Below, piece after piece: positions 36,846-47,495 of a stretch of 64,000 bases of DNA (position 1 is its first letter; each line of letters begins with the position of its first letter). A model generated the notes under the pieces. That model did not search any database. It was given only the letters and a program-made list of their open reading frames with translations, and was not told the DNA's origin. The position numbers and the translations under genes were made by a program. Origin of the DNA: Bifidobacterium callitrichos DSM 23973 (GTDB lineage: Bacteria; Actinomycetota; Actinomycetes; Actinomycetales; Bifidobacteriaceae); assembly GCF_000741175.1 (NCBI RefSeq), contig NZ_JGYS01000022.1:1-64000 (forward strand), in the 5' to 3' direction.

Positions 36846-37807
36846 GCGAGCAGGCTTTCGTCGCCGCGCGCCTTGCCGGTCAGCCAGGTCAGCAACGCCT
36901 TCTGCGCGTGCAGACGGTTCTCCGCCTCGTCCCACACCACGGACTGCGGGCCGTCGATCACCGAGGCGGTGACCTCCTTGCCGCGGTAGGCGGGCAGGCA
37001 GTGCTGGAACAGCGCGTCGGGCTTGGCGAGGGCCATGAGCTCGTCGTTGACCTGGTAGTGCCAGAACGGCTTGGAGCGGATCGCGTACTCGGCCTCCTCG
37101 CCCATCGACACCCACGTGTCGGTGAACACGCAGTCGGCGTCCCTGACGGCCTCCTTCGCATCGGTGGTCACGAGGATGGAGCCGCCGTTCTCGGCTGCGA
37201 GCGCCTCCGCGTCAGCGACGATGTCCGGACGGGGCAGGTAGCCCTGCGTGCCGGCCACGCGCACGTTCATGCCGGCGACGGCGCCGCCGAGCAGGTACGA
37301 GTTGGACATGTTGTTGGCCGCGTCGCCCACGTAGGCGATGGTCTGGTTCTTCAGGTTGTCGACGCCGCCGCGGTGCTCGGCGATCGTCTGGAAGTCGGCG
37401 AGGATCTGGCAGGGGTGGAAGTCGTCGGTCAGCGCGTTGACCACCGGGTGGGTGGAGTACTTCGCCATCTCCTCGACGCGATCCTGGCCGAAGGTGCGCC
37501 ACACCACGCCGTAGGCCATGCGGTCGAGCACGCGGGCGGTGTCGGCGACCGGCTCGCCGCGGCCCAGCTGGGATCCGGACTTGTCGATGACCAGCGGATA
37601 GCCGCCGAGTTCGGCCACGCCGATGGAGAAGCTGGATCGCGTGCGGGTCGACGGCTTGTCGAACAGCACCGCGATGGCCTGGGGGCCGGCGAACGGCTGC
37701 TTGTAGAAACGGTCCTTGTGGAACTTGATGGCGAGTTCGAGGACCTGCTTCTGCTCCTCGTGGTTCAGGTCGTCGTCACGCAGCATGTGGCGAAGTTCGG
37801 GGGTCAT
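36842..37807 (-). CDS. argF: Ornithine carbamoyltransferase
   Basis: Makes citrulline from ornithine and carbamoyl phosphate. The 321-residue protein carries STRTR at 53-57, [10 protein letters not shown] and HCLPAYRG, all catalytic signatures. Translationally coupled to argR downstream; 70 bases from argD upstream. Confidence 0.96.
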   Translation of the reverse strand: MTPELRHMLRDDDLNHEEQKQVLELAIKFHKDRFYKQPFAGPQAIAVLFDKPSTRTRSSFSIGVAELGGYPLVIDKSGSQLGRGEPVADTARVLDRMAYGVVWRTFGQDRVEEMAKYSTHPVVNALTDDFHPCQILADFQTIAEHRGGVDNLKNQTIAYVGDAANNMSNSYLLGGAVAGMNVRVAGTQGYLPRPDIVADAEALAAENGGSILVTTDAKEAVRDADCVFTDTWVSMGEEAEYAIRSKPFWHYQVNDELMALAKPDALFQHCLPAYRGKEVTASVIDGPQSVVWDEAENRLHAQKALLTWLTGKARGDESLLA

Positions 37808-37877
37808 GATGGTTGCTCTCTTTCAAAAGACGAATGACGAATGGTTCTGGGACGGACCGTGCGCCGACGTCGGCCGG

Positions 37878-39194
<1,317 letters not shown>

Positions 39195-39205
<11 letters not shown>

Positions 39206-40151
39206 AGGAGCTCCTCATCTCGATGCCGTCCTCGGGCACGACCATGGTGCCGATGCCGGCGGTGGTGAATATCTCGTTCAGGATGGAGTGCGGCTTGCGG
39301 CCGTCGATGATGTGCGCCTGGGGAACGCCGCCGTCGATGGCGCGCACGCAGGCCTCCATCTTCGGGCGCATGCCGGATTCCAGATCGGGCAGCATGTCTC
39401 GCAGGTTCTCCACGCCGATGCGGCCGATCAGCGAGTTGCGATCCGGCCAGTCGGCGTACAGGCCGTCGACGTCGGTGAGGATCACGAGCTTACGCGCGCC
39501 GACGGCGGCGGCGAGCGCGGCGGCCGCGGAGTCGGCGTTCACGTTGAGCACCTCGGTGGCGTCGTCCTCGTTCGGGGCGACCGACGAGACGACCGGGATG
39601 CGCCCGGCGGCCACGAGGTCCTCGACGGCGGACGCGTCGACGGAGACCACGTCGCCGACCAGTCCGATGTCGGTGGCCTTGCCGTCGATGACGGGCTTGC
39701 GCTGCATGGCGGAGAACAGTCCGCCGTCCTCGCCGGACAGGCCGACGGCGAACGGGCCGTGCGCGTTGATGAGGCCGACGAGCTCACGAGAGACCTTGCC
39801 GGTCAGGACCATGCGCACCACGTCCATCGCCTCGGGGGTCGTGACCCTCAGGCCCCCCTTGAATTCGGATTTGATGCCGAGGGCCTTCAACATGCGCGAG
39901 ATCTGCGGGCCGCCGCCGTGCACGACGATCGGGTGCAGTCCCACCTGACGCAGGAACACCATGTCCTCGGCGAAGCACTGCTTCAAGTGCTCGTCGACCA
40001 TCGCGTTGCCGCCGTATTTGACGACGATGCGCTGCCCGGCGAACTCCTCGAGCCACGGCAGCGCCTCGATGAGCACCTCCGCCTTCTGATCGGCGCGCAG
40101 ATCGGTGTGCACGTCGAAATGGAACCCAGGTCCCTTTAATTCTGTAGCCAT
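39195..40151 (-). CDS. argB: Acetylglutamate kinase
   Basis: Phosphorylates N-acetylglutamate, the usual control step. The 318-residue amino-acid-kinase fold shows [25 protein letters not shown] and LTDVDGLY. The stop lies 11 bases inside argD. A hairpin-forming inverted repeat separates it from argJ. Confidence 0.96.
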
Positions 40152-40179
40152 AGTCTTCTTTCTAATCCCAGCGTTGTCC

Positions 40180-40269
40180 GGGATGGGCGTCGGTTTTCGT
40201 CATCCGACACGCTCCGGGCCGCTCTGGCCAAGTCTTTACGGTCTGACGACGAAAACCGACGCCCATCCC
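40180..40269 (-). repeat. 22-bp perfect inverted repeat between argJ and argB
   Basis: Arms 40180-40201 and 40248-40269 are perfect complements (22 bp; core GGCGTCGGTTTTCGTC) around a 46-base loop, within the 167-bp argJ-argB gap. In the transcript it would form a very stable stem. It may be a REP-like insertion or a point of RNA processing or partial termination that sets argCJ versus argBDFR levels. Confidence 0.8.
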
Positions 40270-40318
40270 TCCGTCCCGGCGAAACGTGACGGCATCCACC
40301 CCGGAACCCGCCGGAACT

Positions 40319-41491
40319 TCAGCTTTCGTAGTCGGCGTTGATGTGGACGTATTCGTGGGTGAGGTCGTCGGTCCAGACGGTGGCCTCGGCGTCGCCTGCG
40401 TTCAGGTCGATGTCGATGTGGACCTCGCGCGAGGTCATGTCGACCTCGCTGCGGTCGCGTCCGGCGCCGCCGTTCTCGCAGATGCGCACGCCGTTGACGT
40501 CGACGGTCACCTTCTCGGAGTCGTACGGGGCGACTTCGGGCGGAACGGTGCCGAGCGAGGAGACGATGCGCCCCCAGTTGGGGTCGTTGCCGCTGATCGC
40601 GCATTTGAGCAGGTTGGAGGCGGCGACCGCGCGGCCGCAGGCGAGGGCCGCGTCCTCGCTGGTGGCGCCGGTGACGGTGATGCGGATGTCGTGGCTGGCG
40701 CCCTCGCCGTCGCCGATGATCTGGCGGGCGAGCGAGGCGCAGGCGTCCTTGACGAGCCTGTTGAACTCGTCCTTGTCGGGTTCGACGCCGGAGGCGCCGG
40801 AGGCGAGCAGGAGCACCGTGTCGTTGGTGGACATGCAGCCGTCCACATCGATGCGGTTGAACGAATGCTCGGTGGCGACGGCCAGTGCGGCCTGCATCTG
40901 GCCGGCGGTGACGACCGCGTCGGTGGTGATGACGCACAGCATGGTGGCCAGCTGCGGGGCGATCATGCCCGATCCCTTGACCATGCCGCCGATCCTCCAG
41001 CCGTTGGAGCCCTCGAGTTCGACGGTCTTCGGCTTGGTGTCGGTGGTCATGATGGCGTGGGATGCGTCCGCGCCGGCCTCGGGGGTGGCCGCGAGCGCCT
41101 GGTAGGCGGTCTCGGCGCCGGCGAGCACGTTGTCGAGCGGCAGCAGTTCGCCGATCAGGCCGGTGGAGCAGACCGCCACGTCCTGCGGTTTGGTGCCGAC
41201 GAGGGCCGCGACCTTCTCGGCGGTGGCCTGTGACTGCGCGTAGCCGGCCGCGCCGGTGCACGCGTTGGCGCCGCCGGAGTTCAGGATCACGGCCTTGACG
41301 TGGCCGTCGGCGACCTGCTTGCGCGACCATTGGACGGGGGCTGCGCAGAAGCGGTTCGAGGTGAACACGCCCGCGGCCGCGTCCAGCGGTCCGTTGTTGA
41401 CGATGAGGGCGAGGTCCTTCTTGTCTTCGACCGACGAAATGCCCGCCGCGACTCCGGCGGCGGAGAATCCCTGTGCGAATGTGACGCTCAC
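40319..41491 (-). CDS. argJ: Glutamate N-acetyltransferase / amino-acid acetyltransferase
   Basis: Bifunctional or transacetylating enzyme that recycles the acetyl group in arginine synthesis. The 390-residue precursor has the self-cleavage site at Thr183 (KGSGMIAPQLATML) that yields alpha and beta chains. The GTG start at 41491 overlaps the argC stop (GTGA). With argJ present, a separate argA is not needed. Confidence 0.95.
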   Translation of the reverse strand: MSVTFAQGFSAAGVAAGISSVEDKKDLALIVNNGPLDAAAGVFTSNRFCAAPVQWSRKQVADGHVKAVILNSGGANACTGAAGYAQSQATAEKVAALVGTKPQDVAVCSTGLIGELLPLDNVLAGAETAYQALAATPEAGADASHAIMTTDTKPKTVELEGSNGWRIGGMVKGSGMIAPQLATMLCVITTDAVVTAGQMQAALAVATEHSFNRIDVDGCMSTNDTVLLLASGASGVEPDKDEFNRLVKDACASLARQIIGDGEGASHDIRITVTGATSEDAALACGRAVAASNLLKCAISGNDPNWGRIVSSLGTVPPEVAPYDSEKVTVDVNGVRICENGGAGRDRSEVDMTSREVHIDIDLNAGDAEATVWTDDLTHEYVHINADYES

Positions 41492-42582
41492 GGTGCGACT
41501 CCGATCTTGGTAAGTCCCTGATCCTCGGGCAGACCAAGGGCGATGTTCAGTGACTGGACAGCCTGACCGGCGGTGCCGCGGTTGAGGTTGTCGATGGCGG
41601 CGAACGCGATGATGCGCCCGGCGTGACGGTCGGTGACGACCTGCAGGTGGGCGGCGTTCGAGCCGATGATGTTGCCGGTGGCGGGCAGGGAGCCCTCGGG
41701 TAGCAGGACCATGAAGTCCTGTCCCTCGTAGGCCTTGGCCCACACCTGGCGGATCTCCTCGTCGCTCATCGAGGCGGCCTTGTCGGTCATCTTCGCGGAG
41801 ACGGTGGCGAGGATGCCTCGCGACATGGGGGCGAGCACCGGGGTGAATCCGAGCGTGAACTCGTCGGCGGCCGAGGCGGGCTTGCCGGCGGCGTGGGCGA
41901 GGTTCTGCAGGATCTCGGGGATGTGGCGATGCGTGCCGCCCACGCCGTAGGGCAGGGCGGAGCCGAGCGCCTCGGCGGCGAGCAGGTTGGTGCGCTTCAG
42001 GTTCTTGCCGGCGCCGGAGTAGCCGACGACGAGATCGGCGACGAGGTCCTTGGGTTCGACGAGTCCCTCGGCGACGCCCGGCTGCATGGCCAGGGTGGTG
42101 GCGGTCACGTTGCAGCCGGGGCCCGCGATGCGCTTGACGCCGGGCAGGTTCGCACGCTGGCGCGTGTAGCCGCCGTGGGCGTCGTGCCCGGTGATGAGCT
42201 CGGGCATGCCGTAAGTCCAGTGCTCGTAGAAGTCGCCGCCGTAGAACTCGTCCCACGCGCTTTTCTCCTCGAGGCGATGGTCGGCGCCAAGGTCGACGAC
42301 GACCGCGTCCGGATCGAGCTTGGAGGCAAGGGCCCCGGATGCGCCGTGCGGCAGCGCCAGAATGATCACGTCATGGCCGTTGAGCACCTCGGGGGTGGTG
42401 TCCTCGACGGTCAGATCGGCCAGCTGCGGGATGTGGGGCATATGCCTGCCGAGCTTGTCCCCCACCGAGGAATGGCCGGCGACGCACGTCACCTCGAAAT
42501 CCGGGTGGGCCGCCAGAATGCGCAATGCCTCACCGCCCGCATAGCCCGTGGCACCCGCCACGGCCACCGTATACTTCGCCAT
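41488..42582 (-). CDS. argC: N-acetyl-gamma-glutamyl-phosphate reductase
   Basis: NADPH-dependent reductase, 364 residues. The Rossmann motif GATGYAGGE is at 10-18 and the catalytic Cys157 lies in GPGCNVTATTLA. First gene of argCJBDFRG, behind a palindromic ArgR-like box at 42638-42653. Confidence 0.96.
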   Translation of the reverse strand: MAKYTVAVAGATGYAGGEALRILAAHPDFEVTCVAGHSSVGDKLGRHMPHIPQLADLTVEDTTPEVLNGHDVIILALPHGASGALASKLDPDAVVVDLGADHRLEEKSAWDEFYGGDFYEHWTYGMPELITGHDAHGGYTRQRANLPGVKRIAGPGCNVTATTLAMQPGVAEGLVEPKDLVADLVVGYSGAGKNLKRTNLLAAEALGSALPYGVGGTHRHIPEILQNLAHAAGKPASAADEFTLGFTPVLAPMSRGILATVSAKMTDKAASMSDEEIRQVWAKAYEGQDFMVLLPEGSLPATGNIIGSNAAHLQVVTDRHAGRIIAFAAIDNLNRGTAGQAVQSLNIALGLPEDQGLTKIGVAP

Positions 42583-42637
42583 ATCACGTCCTTATCCAAC
42601 AAGACAACAAGCACGAGTATACGACTTATGCGGACTA

Positions 42638-42653
42638 TTGCATAATTATGCAA
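42638..42653 (-). promoter_or_regulatory. ArgR box upstream of argC
   Basis: A perfect 16-bp palindrome, TTGCATAATTATGCAA, 55 bases before the argC start. It closely follows the ARG-box consensus and contains a possible -10 sequence, so ArgR binding would block the promoter. Confidence 0.85.
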
Positions 42654-42702
42654 CGATGTGTTTCACAATTTGACTCCGGAGCATGGGCCCGTGCACGATT
42701 CT

Positions 42703-43767
42703 TCACGCACGACTCTTGAAATAGCGGAACAGGTCCCGCTCGTGTATCGTCACGCCTCCGAACATCGTGCCGAGCACGACTCCCACCGGAATGCACAGCG
42801 TCTCATAGCAGGCCACTTGGATCAGCTGCATGACCTCGGGAGCATGAGACATTATCAGAACGACCGACATGCCGATCAGGGACACGAACACCGCCATCAC
42901 TGTGGGAACGAACTGCTCCACGATCAGTTGCACCATCTGCGCAGCTTTATCGCATCCCGCATGAAGGTTGCCGGACAGCTCGAGCTTTCGTCTGCGGACG
43001 CATCCATATGCCAGCAGCAATGCGAGCAAACCGCTCACGGGCATGGCGAACCGCGACGATCTGGTAGAAAACAGACGATGACCGTCCACCCAATCACCCT
43101 TCGCGTAGTTCAACTGCCCGACCTGCACCTCGGCAAGTCCGGCATCGTAGGACACCGCATACCTCAGCAGAGAGGCGATCTCCTCTCTAGACGTGGACGT
43201 CCGAGCCCAGCATTCATCGAAGCTGCCGGAATCGGCCACCGGGACGATTATCGCGTACCCCATTCTGGCGTCACGCCCGTCCTCTGGCCACGCGTAAATG
43301 CCGGCGACATGCAGCTCACCGCGGTCCGTGGCGATATCGGATCCGACCGCCAACCCCAGATTGGTCGCCATCTGTCTAGGCACCCACACCCCGCCCCGGG
43401 AAACTCGCGCGGGGATGATCGGCGGGATTTCCGACGTCACCTCGAATGTCGGAATCGGATTGTGCGGCAACGCAGTCAGAGAGACATCACCGGCGGCGCG
43501 CAGCGCCCCCGCGGATTCGACGGACCCGGAACGAGTCATTCCCATGCACGCTTCGCCGTTAATACCTTTCTCCTTGACCACCATTGCGATGTTCGACCCG
43601 GTGTCTCTGTATTCGATGACCCGGTGCTCAATGGCGATGATCTGCATCAGGTCGAATCCGATCAGACAGCATGTCAACGATGAGATCCCGACGAACAGCA
43701 GCAGTGATCTGCCCATGCCCGATACCATGTCACGCCACGACTCGCGGAGCAGTTCACGTAGCCTCAT
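42703..43767 (-). CDS. FtsX/MacB-like ABC transporter permease
   Basis: A 354-residue membrane protein with one N-terminal segment (about 20-42), a large extracytoplasmic region, then three C-terminal segments, the MacB/FtsX topology (type VII ABC). The ATG at 43767 lies inside the end of the ATPase gene. Last gene of the peptide-lipoprotein-adaptor-ATPase-permease operon; a role in export or immunity for the peptide at 46275 is inferred from context. Confidence 0.8.
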   Translation of the reverse strand: MRLRELLRESWRDMVSGMGRSLLLFVGISSLTCCLIGFDLMQIIAIEHRVIEYRDTGSNIAMVVKEKGINGEACMGMTRSGSVESAGALRAAGDVSLTALPHNPIPTFEVTSEIPPIIPARVSRGGVWVPRQMATNLGLAVGSDIATDRGELHVAGIYAWPEDGRDARMGYAIIVPVADSGSFDECWARTSTSREEIASLLRYAVSYDAGLAEVQVGQLNYAKGDWVDGHRLFSTRSSRFAMPVSGLLALLLAYGCVRRRKLELSGNLHAGCDKAAQMVQLIVEQFVPTVMAVFVSLIGMSVVLIMSHAPEVMQLIQVACYETLCIPVGVVLGTMFGGVTIHERDLFRYFKSRA

Positions 43768-44398
43768 CGCCACTGCCCTCCTCGACGGAATACGTATCAA
43801 GATCGATCACACGATCACATGACTCTCTGGTACGCCGGTCATGGGTGGCTATCAGGACTGCGGCTCCCCTGCCTGCCAACGCGACGAGCTTGTCATCCAC
43901 CACGAGCGCCGTCTTCGAATCCAGCTGTGCCGTCGGCTCATCCACCAGCAGTATATCCGGCTTCGAGTTGATCGCGCGTACGAGCATCAGCCGCTGCGCC
44001 TCGCCGCCGGATAGTTCTGCAAACAGGCGGTCCCGTAGTTCATCGAGACCGAACTCCGCCAACACACGCAACGCCTCGGCATCAGCCTCTGCACGCCTCC
44101 ATCCACGCGTAATCAACGGATATGCAGCTATGTCAAGCACCGTGCGGTACACCGCACCATACGGATTCTGGAAAACCCAGCTCACACGAGCCTTATCGGG
44201 ACTTCTCACCTCGCCCTCCGTGGGTGAAAACCATCCGGCGACGATGGACAGTAAAGTCGATTTGCCGCATCCGGATCTGCCGCATAATGCGATGGTCTGA
44301 CCGCGTCGCACGGAGAAGGTCACATGTCTCCACAGGAACGGCATGGTTCCGAATCGCTGACCAAGGTCGCGAACGTCCACACAGATCTCGTCGTTCAT
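43754..44398 (-). CDS. ABC transporter ATP-binding protein (LolD/MacB type)
   Basis: A 214-residue ATPase: Walker A GRSGCGKST at 40-48, signature LSGGEAQR, Walker B DILLVDEP and the switch His in LIATHDRR. ATG 44398 follows AGGGGGG. It overlaps the permease gene by 14 bases and works with it. Confidence 0.92.
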   Translation of the reverse strand: MNDEICVDVRDLGQRFGTMPFLWRHVTFSVRRGQTIALCGRSGCGKSTLLSIVAGWFSPTEGEVRSPDKARVSWVFQNPYGAVYRTVLDIAAYPLITRGWRRAEADAEALRVLAEFGLDELRDRLFAELSGGEAQRLMLVRAINSKPDILLVDEPTAQLDSKTALVVDDKLVALAGRGAAVLIATHDRRTRESCDRVIDLDTYSVEEGSGDEAT

Positions 44399-44410
44399 CC
44401 CGTCGCCCCC

Positions 44411-45499
44411 CTACCGAGCCTGCATGGAGACCGAGCACTGCATCGCGACGCGGACGGGAACCTGCACGGAGGACAATCGCCCCTTCGGACCAACCATCGC
44501 GAATCCGTTGTCGGAACCGTACAGGTCCACTACGACCGAGTGCTCTCCATTACGGACACAGGCACGATGACCGTTGATTCCGAACACCGCTCCGGCGGGA
44601 ACCTTCGTGGCATCCAAGGCATGCTCCAGCCGAATTGTCGAGCTCAATCCTCCTGCACGCTGTTCCTCACCCGCTGCCGACCATTGAACAAATGCATCGG
44701 TTTTCACCAGTGCATCCAGAAAGACTCGATCCGTAACGACGCCGTCAGATGGCAATTTGGTCTCGACTCCATTGATGTCGACGACTCGCGCCCCCGGGTA
44801 TAGACCGTCCGGCACATTGATTTTCAGGGCAGACACCGTCATCGCTGTTCGGCCAAGTTCCTGCGGCGCCGACTGTCCCAACACCAGAGATGATGAGGCA
44901 AGCGTGATCGACTGTCCGGGAAGCCATACGCAATCTGTCAGATGGAGTGCACCTGTACGAGCGGCTCCAATGTGCTTCTGCAGCCCGATCAGGGAAAGCC
45001 GCAGCGATCGGTCAAACGTGTTGTGAAGGCGCTGAACCGTGTCGCCTCCGAAACCCAGACGCACCAATTCGTCGCGTAAAGCGCCCACATCCTCTCCGGC
45101 CATACCAGCATACAGATCCCGGTACAACGGCACGGACGTATGCAGCGCGACGATCGGCTTGCCATCCACGGAAAACGGGGACTCGCCTGACGACAGTATT
45201 GATTGCGACCCGACTCCGAGTTTCGTCACGATGTCACCGCCGGTCCAGGCGATGGACTGACCCTCCGTCACGTCGAGCTGTGCCTTCACGGTGCGGGAAT
45301 CGTCGAAACTTTCCCGGACCACCGGAATCTCCTCGCTGACGGGCGTCTGGCGGAGATTCGAAGGAACCGGGCCGGGCACGACGAATACACCTACCGCAAG
45401 TCCAAAGGAGATGCAGCACAGGCAGATCAGCAAAATAAACATCCGTCTATTCCGGTTGATGGACGCGCTTTTCCCCGACCGAGACCATGGCATACGCAT
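44411..45499 (-). CDS. Membrane-anchored adaptor protein with peptidoglycan-binding-like domain
   Basis: A 362-residue protein with one N-terminal membrane segment (about residues 20-45) and a large outside domain. The segment DVGALRDELVRLGF...DRSLRLSLIGLQKHIG resembles a PG_binding_1 domain, often found in the periplasmic-adaptor-like partners of MacB-type transporters. Start ATG 45499 follows GAGGGG; a GTG three codons upstream is less likely. Coupled to the lipoprotein gene upstream. Confidence 0.75.
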   Translation of the reverse strand: MRMPWSRSGKSASINRNRRMFILLICLCCISFGLAVGVFVVPGPVPSNLRQTPVSEEIPVVRESFDDSRTVKAQLDVTEGQSIAWTGGDIVTKLGVGSQSILSSGESPFSVDGKPIVALHTSVPLYRDLYAGMAGEDVGALRDELVRLGFGGDTVQRLHNTFDRSLRLSLIGLQKHIGAARTGALHLTDCVWLPGQSITLASSSLVLGQSAPQELGRTAMTVSALKINVPDGLYPGARVVDINGVETKLPSDGVVTDRVFLDALVKTDAFVQWSAAGEEQRAGGLSSTIRLEHALDATKVPAGAVFGINGHRACVRNGEHSVVVDLYGSDNGFAMVGPKGRLSSVQVPVRVAMQCSVSMQAR

Positions 45500-45504
45500 A
45501 GTGA

Positions 45505-46185
45505 TCACCCCTCGGAATCGAAGTCTCCCGATAGCGAAAGACCACCCAAAGACAGGCAGTAGATGACTTGGCTATCGGAGCCGCTCACGGGGAAGGCGAA
45601 CGCATCCTGCGGATTCGCTCCTGCAGCCACTTCCTTGACCGACTTGTTGAACTCTGCGGCGGTATAATCCTTGTCTACCTTACCTGCGTCACGAAGACAC
45701 TGGACGGCTACGATGCCTGGATCCTTATATCTGTCCGGGTTGTCCTGTTGATCGCGGAAGTCAGCCTCGATGACCCGCGTCGTCCCCTCCGAACACTCCA
45801 CAGACTTGTCGAAGTAATTGGCATCAGTGACGGAATCGTCAGACAGCTTGTACAATCCGTCAGGCATTTTGTTGTATTTCAGTTGGTCATACCCCGCCGC
45901 GGTCATACACTGCAGATATTTGGCATGTGCCTGTTCATAGTCGTTCTGATCGATACGACCGGTCTTGACCGCCCGCTCCAGTACAGACCGCTCGAACTCA
46001 CTGAGATCGTGCCCGGCAAGTTCCTCTCTCCAAATATCAGTCAACGGAGCTATCTTTTCGGCGGAGTTCTTCTCACTCTCGAAGGTTTTGCCGGCAATTC
46101 CGCATGCGGCGACCGAGAAGAACACACCTATCGTGATTGTCAATGCAGAATATCTCATCCACATTTTAAAAACCCGTTTTACCAT
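45505..46185 (-). CDS. Lipoprotein of unknown function
   Basis: A 226-residue protein with a lipoprotein signal: basic start, hydrophobic core and lipobox VAAC (Cys28). The mature part is charged with two Cys near YLQCMTAAGY and VQCLRDAG; I recognise no domain. It lies between the secreted peptide gene and the ABC exporter genes, where bacteriocin loci often carry an immunity or sensor lipoprotein (inference). Confidence 0.75.
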   Translation of the reverse strand: MVKRVFKMWMRYSALTITIGVFFSVAACGIAGKTFESEKNSAEKIAPLTDIWREELAGHDLSEFERSVLERAVKTGRIDQNDYEQAHAKYLQCMTAAGYDQLKYNKMPDGLYKLSDDSVTDANYFDKSVECSEGTTRVIEADFRDQQDNPDRYKDPGIVAVQCLRDAGKVDKDYTAAEFNKSVKEVAAGANPQDAFAFPVSGSDSQVIYCLSLGGLSLSGDFDSEG

Positions 46186-46212
46186 AAGAACAGCACCACC
46201 CTAAGGAATTAA

Positions 46213-46256
46213 GGCAGCTGCTTGCATATGACTTGAGTCATATGCAAGCAGCCGCC
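46213..46256 (-). terminator. strong hairpin between peptide gene and exporter operon
   Basis: A 21-bp stem with one mismatch around a 2-base loop follows the peptide stop, with only TTAATT after it. It probably acts as an attenuator, giving much more peptide mRNA than exporter mRNA. Confidence 0.7.
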
Positions 46257-46274
46257 AGAGATAATGATTTCAAT

Positions 46275-46572
46275 TTACTTGATGTAGTAGTCATGCTTAA
46301 TCGGATTAGCCGAAGGAGAACCATACGCGCGCGCCGTCCGTGTGGCCTTACGGAACCAACTGGTATCGCTCTTCGCCGACCCTACCTGAGCAAAGGCCTT
46401 ACCCTGAGTGCTCCCCAAGCATTAACCCAAGCCCAAGCTTCGTTTTTCACCGGAGAATGAAGGGTCGTTCCGGAGTTGGCCTCCCAACCAGCATACGCTA
46501 CCTGAGTTCCGGCGATCGCGAGACACGCAGACAAAGCAAAGGCACAAGATGCCTTGACACCTTACCTTTCAT
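46275..46572 (-). pseudogene. Small secreted peptide (bacteriocin-like) precursor with two apparent frameshifts
   Basis: ATG 46572 follows AGGTGG. If single bases are added near 46555 and in a CCCC run at 46413-46416, the gene reads as one 99-residue precursor: MKGKVS, a signal peptide (CAFALSACLAIAGTQVAYA) and a mature part of about 70 residues with AGWEANSG, WAWVNAWG and a C terminus ending NPIKHDYYIK. Layout and size recall lactococcin-972-type bacteriocins, which pair with an ABC transporter, but the sequence match is loose. Both lesions are one-base losses at runs, so sequencing error is possible; otherwise the gene is dead. Confidence 0.6.
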
Positions 46573-46806
46573 GAGAACCACCTATCTTTTATCTTATCTG
46601 GAACGTCGTTATCCTAAAAGGGAGACGGATTCTACACCATTGATAATTATCCGCCTCATGTAGTGCTACAACACTTTGGTCAAGATACAACGCAGGAAGC
46701 GTTATGTACGTTATGTATTAAACTACACTACTTGTCACTCTCATACCAGAACAATACAGATAACTGTATTTCTGCAAAAGACGGCGCGTCATCGCATGAA
46801 ACAATG

Positions 46807-46812
46807 TATAAT
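46807..46812 (+). promoter_or_regulatory. -10 element of the response-regulator gene
   Basis: TATAAT preceded directly by TG, 29 bases before the start of the regulator at 46841. No good -35 is seen, which fits an activator-dependent or extended -10 promoter. The gap 46573-46840 is A/T-rich and divergent. Confidence 0.55.
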
Positions 46813-46840
46813 ACGCTGTACTGATTAAGAGGTGATGAGC

Positions 46841-47491
46841 GTGACTACACGAATAGGAATAGTAGACAATGACTACATTGTTACGGAATATCTGAAAAAA
46901 TTCATCACGAGAATATCCGCCACATGGACATCACCGGTCAGCATCTGGACGAGCAATGATCCTTCCGATGCGATTCAATACTGCTGCTTTGAACAACCGA
47001 AAACTGATGTGCTGTTTCTTGATATGGCGCTTTCAGATCTCAGTGGACCTCAGATTTGCAGTTCGATTCGGATGATGAATTCACATACAACAATCATTGG
47101 AATGACCTCATACAATCTGGATATCTATCGCACCGCACTACAGAATTCCGGTGCCCAAATGCTAATCGACAAAGCAAATATTCAAGCAACCGTATCAAAA
47201 ATAATGGAGTACCTTAAAAACGGAAAACCTATTCTACGGGAGGTAGGCTTTCCCAACACAACAAGTTCTCCCTTATCGATTCAAACACAGGATGATCATT
47301 CCACACTAACACAAGTAGAGCAACTCGTGGTAGAAAAAAGTCTTGGAGGTTTCAGTTGCAAGCAGATAGCAAGAGAGCTCCATATCACTGTCAACACCGT
47401 TTATGCGCACAGAAGAAACATAAGAAACAAGCTCCATGCCCGCACTTGGCAGGAAGTCATCATCAACTATCAACGCCAACAGACTATATAG
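46841..47491 (+). CDS. LuxR/NarL-family response regulator (system 1)
   Basis: A 216-residue regulator. Receiver domain with acidic pair IVDNDY and phosphoacceptor D61 (LFLDMALSD), Lys in LIDKANI; C-terminal LuxR helix-turn-helix (QVEQLVVEKSLGGFSCKQIARELHIT). I chose the GTG at 46841 since AGAGGTG lies 6 bases before it; the ATG at 46835 is too close to that site. The gene and its kinase are far richer in A/T than the neighbourhood, suggesting transfer. It probably controls the divergent peptide-exporter operon. Confidence 0.85.
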   Translation: MTTRIGIVDNDYIVTEYLKKFITRISATWTSPVSIWTSNDPSDAIQYCCFEQPKTDVLFLDMALSDLSGPQICSSIRMMNSHTTIIGMTSYNLDIYRTALQNSGAQMLIDKANIQATVSKIMEYLKNGKPILREVGFPNTTSSPLSIQTQDDHSTLTQVEQLVVEKSLGGFSCKQIARELHITVNTVYAHRRNIRNKLHARTWQEVIINYQRQQTI

Positions 47492-47495
47492 ACAC

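Noticed and set aside
46233..46460. A 75-residue plus-strand frame in the peptide-gene region
   Set aside because: It overlaps the minus-strand secreted peptide gene, which has a ribosome binding site and signal peptide once two bases are restored.
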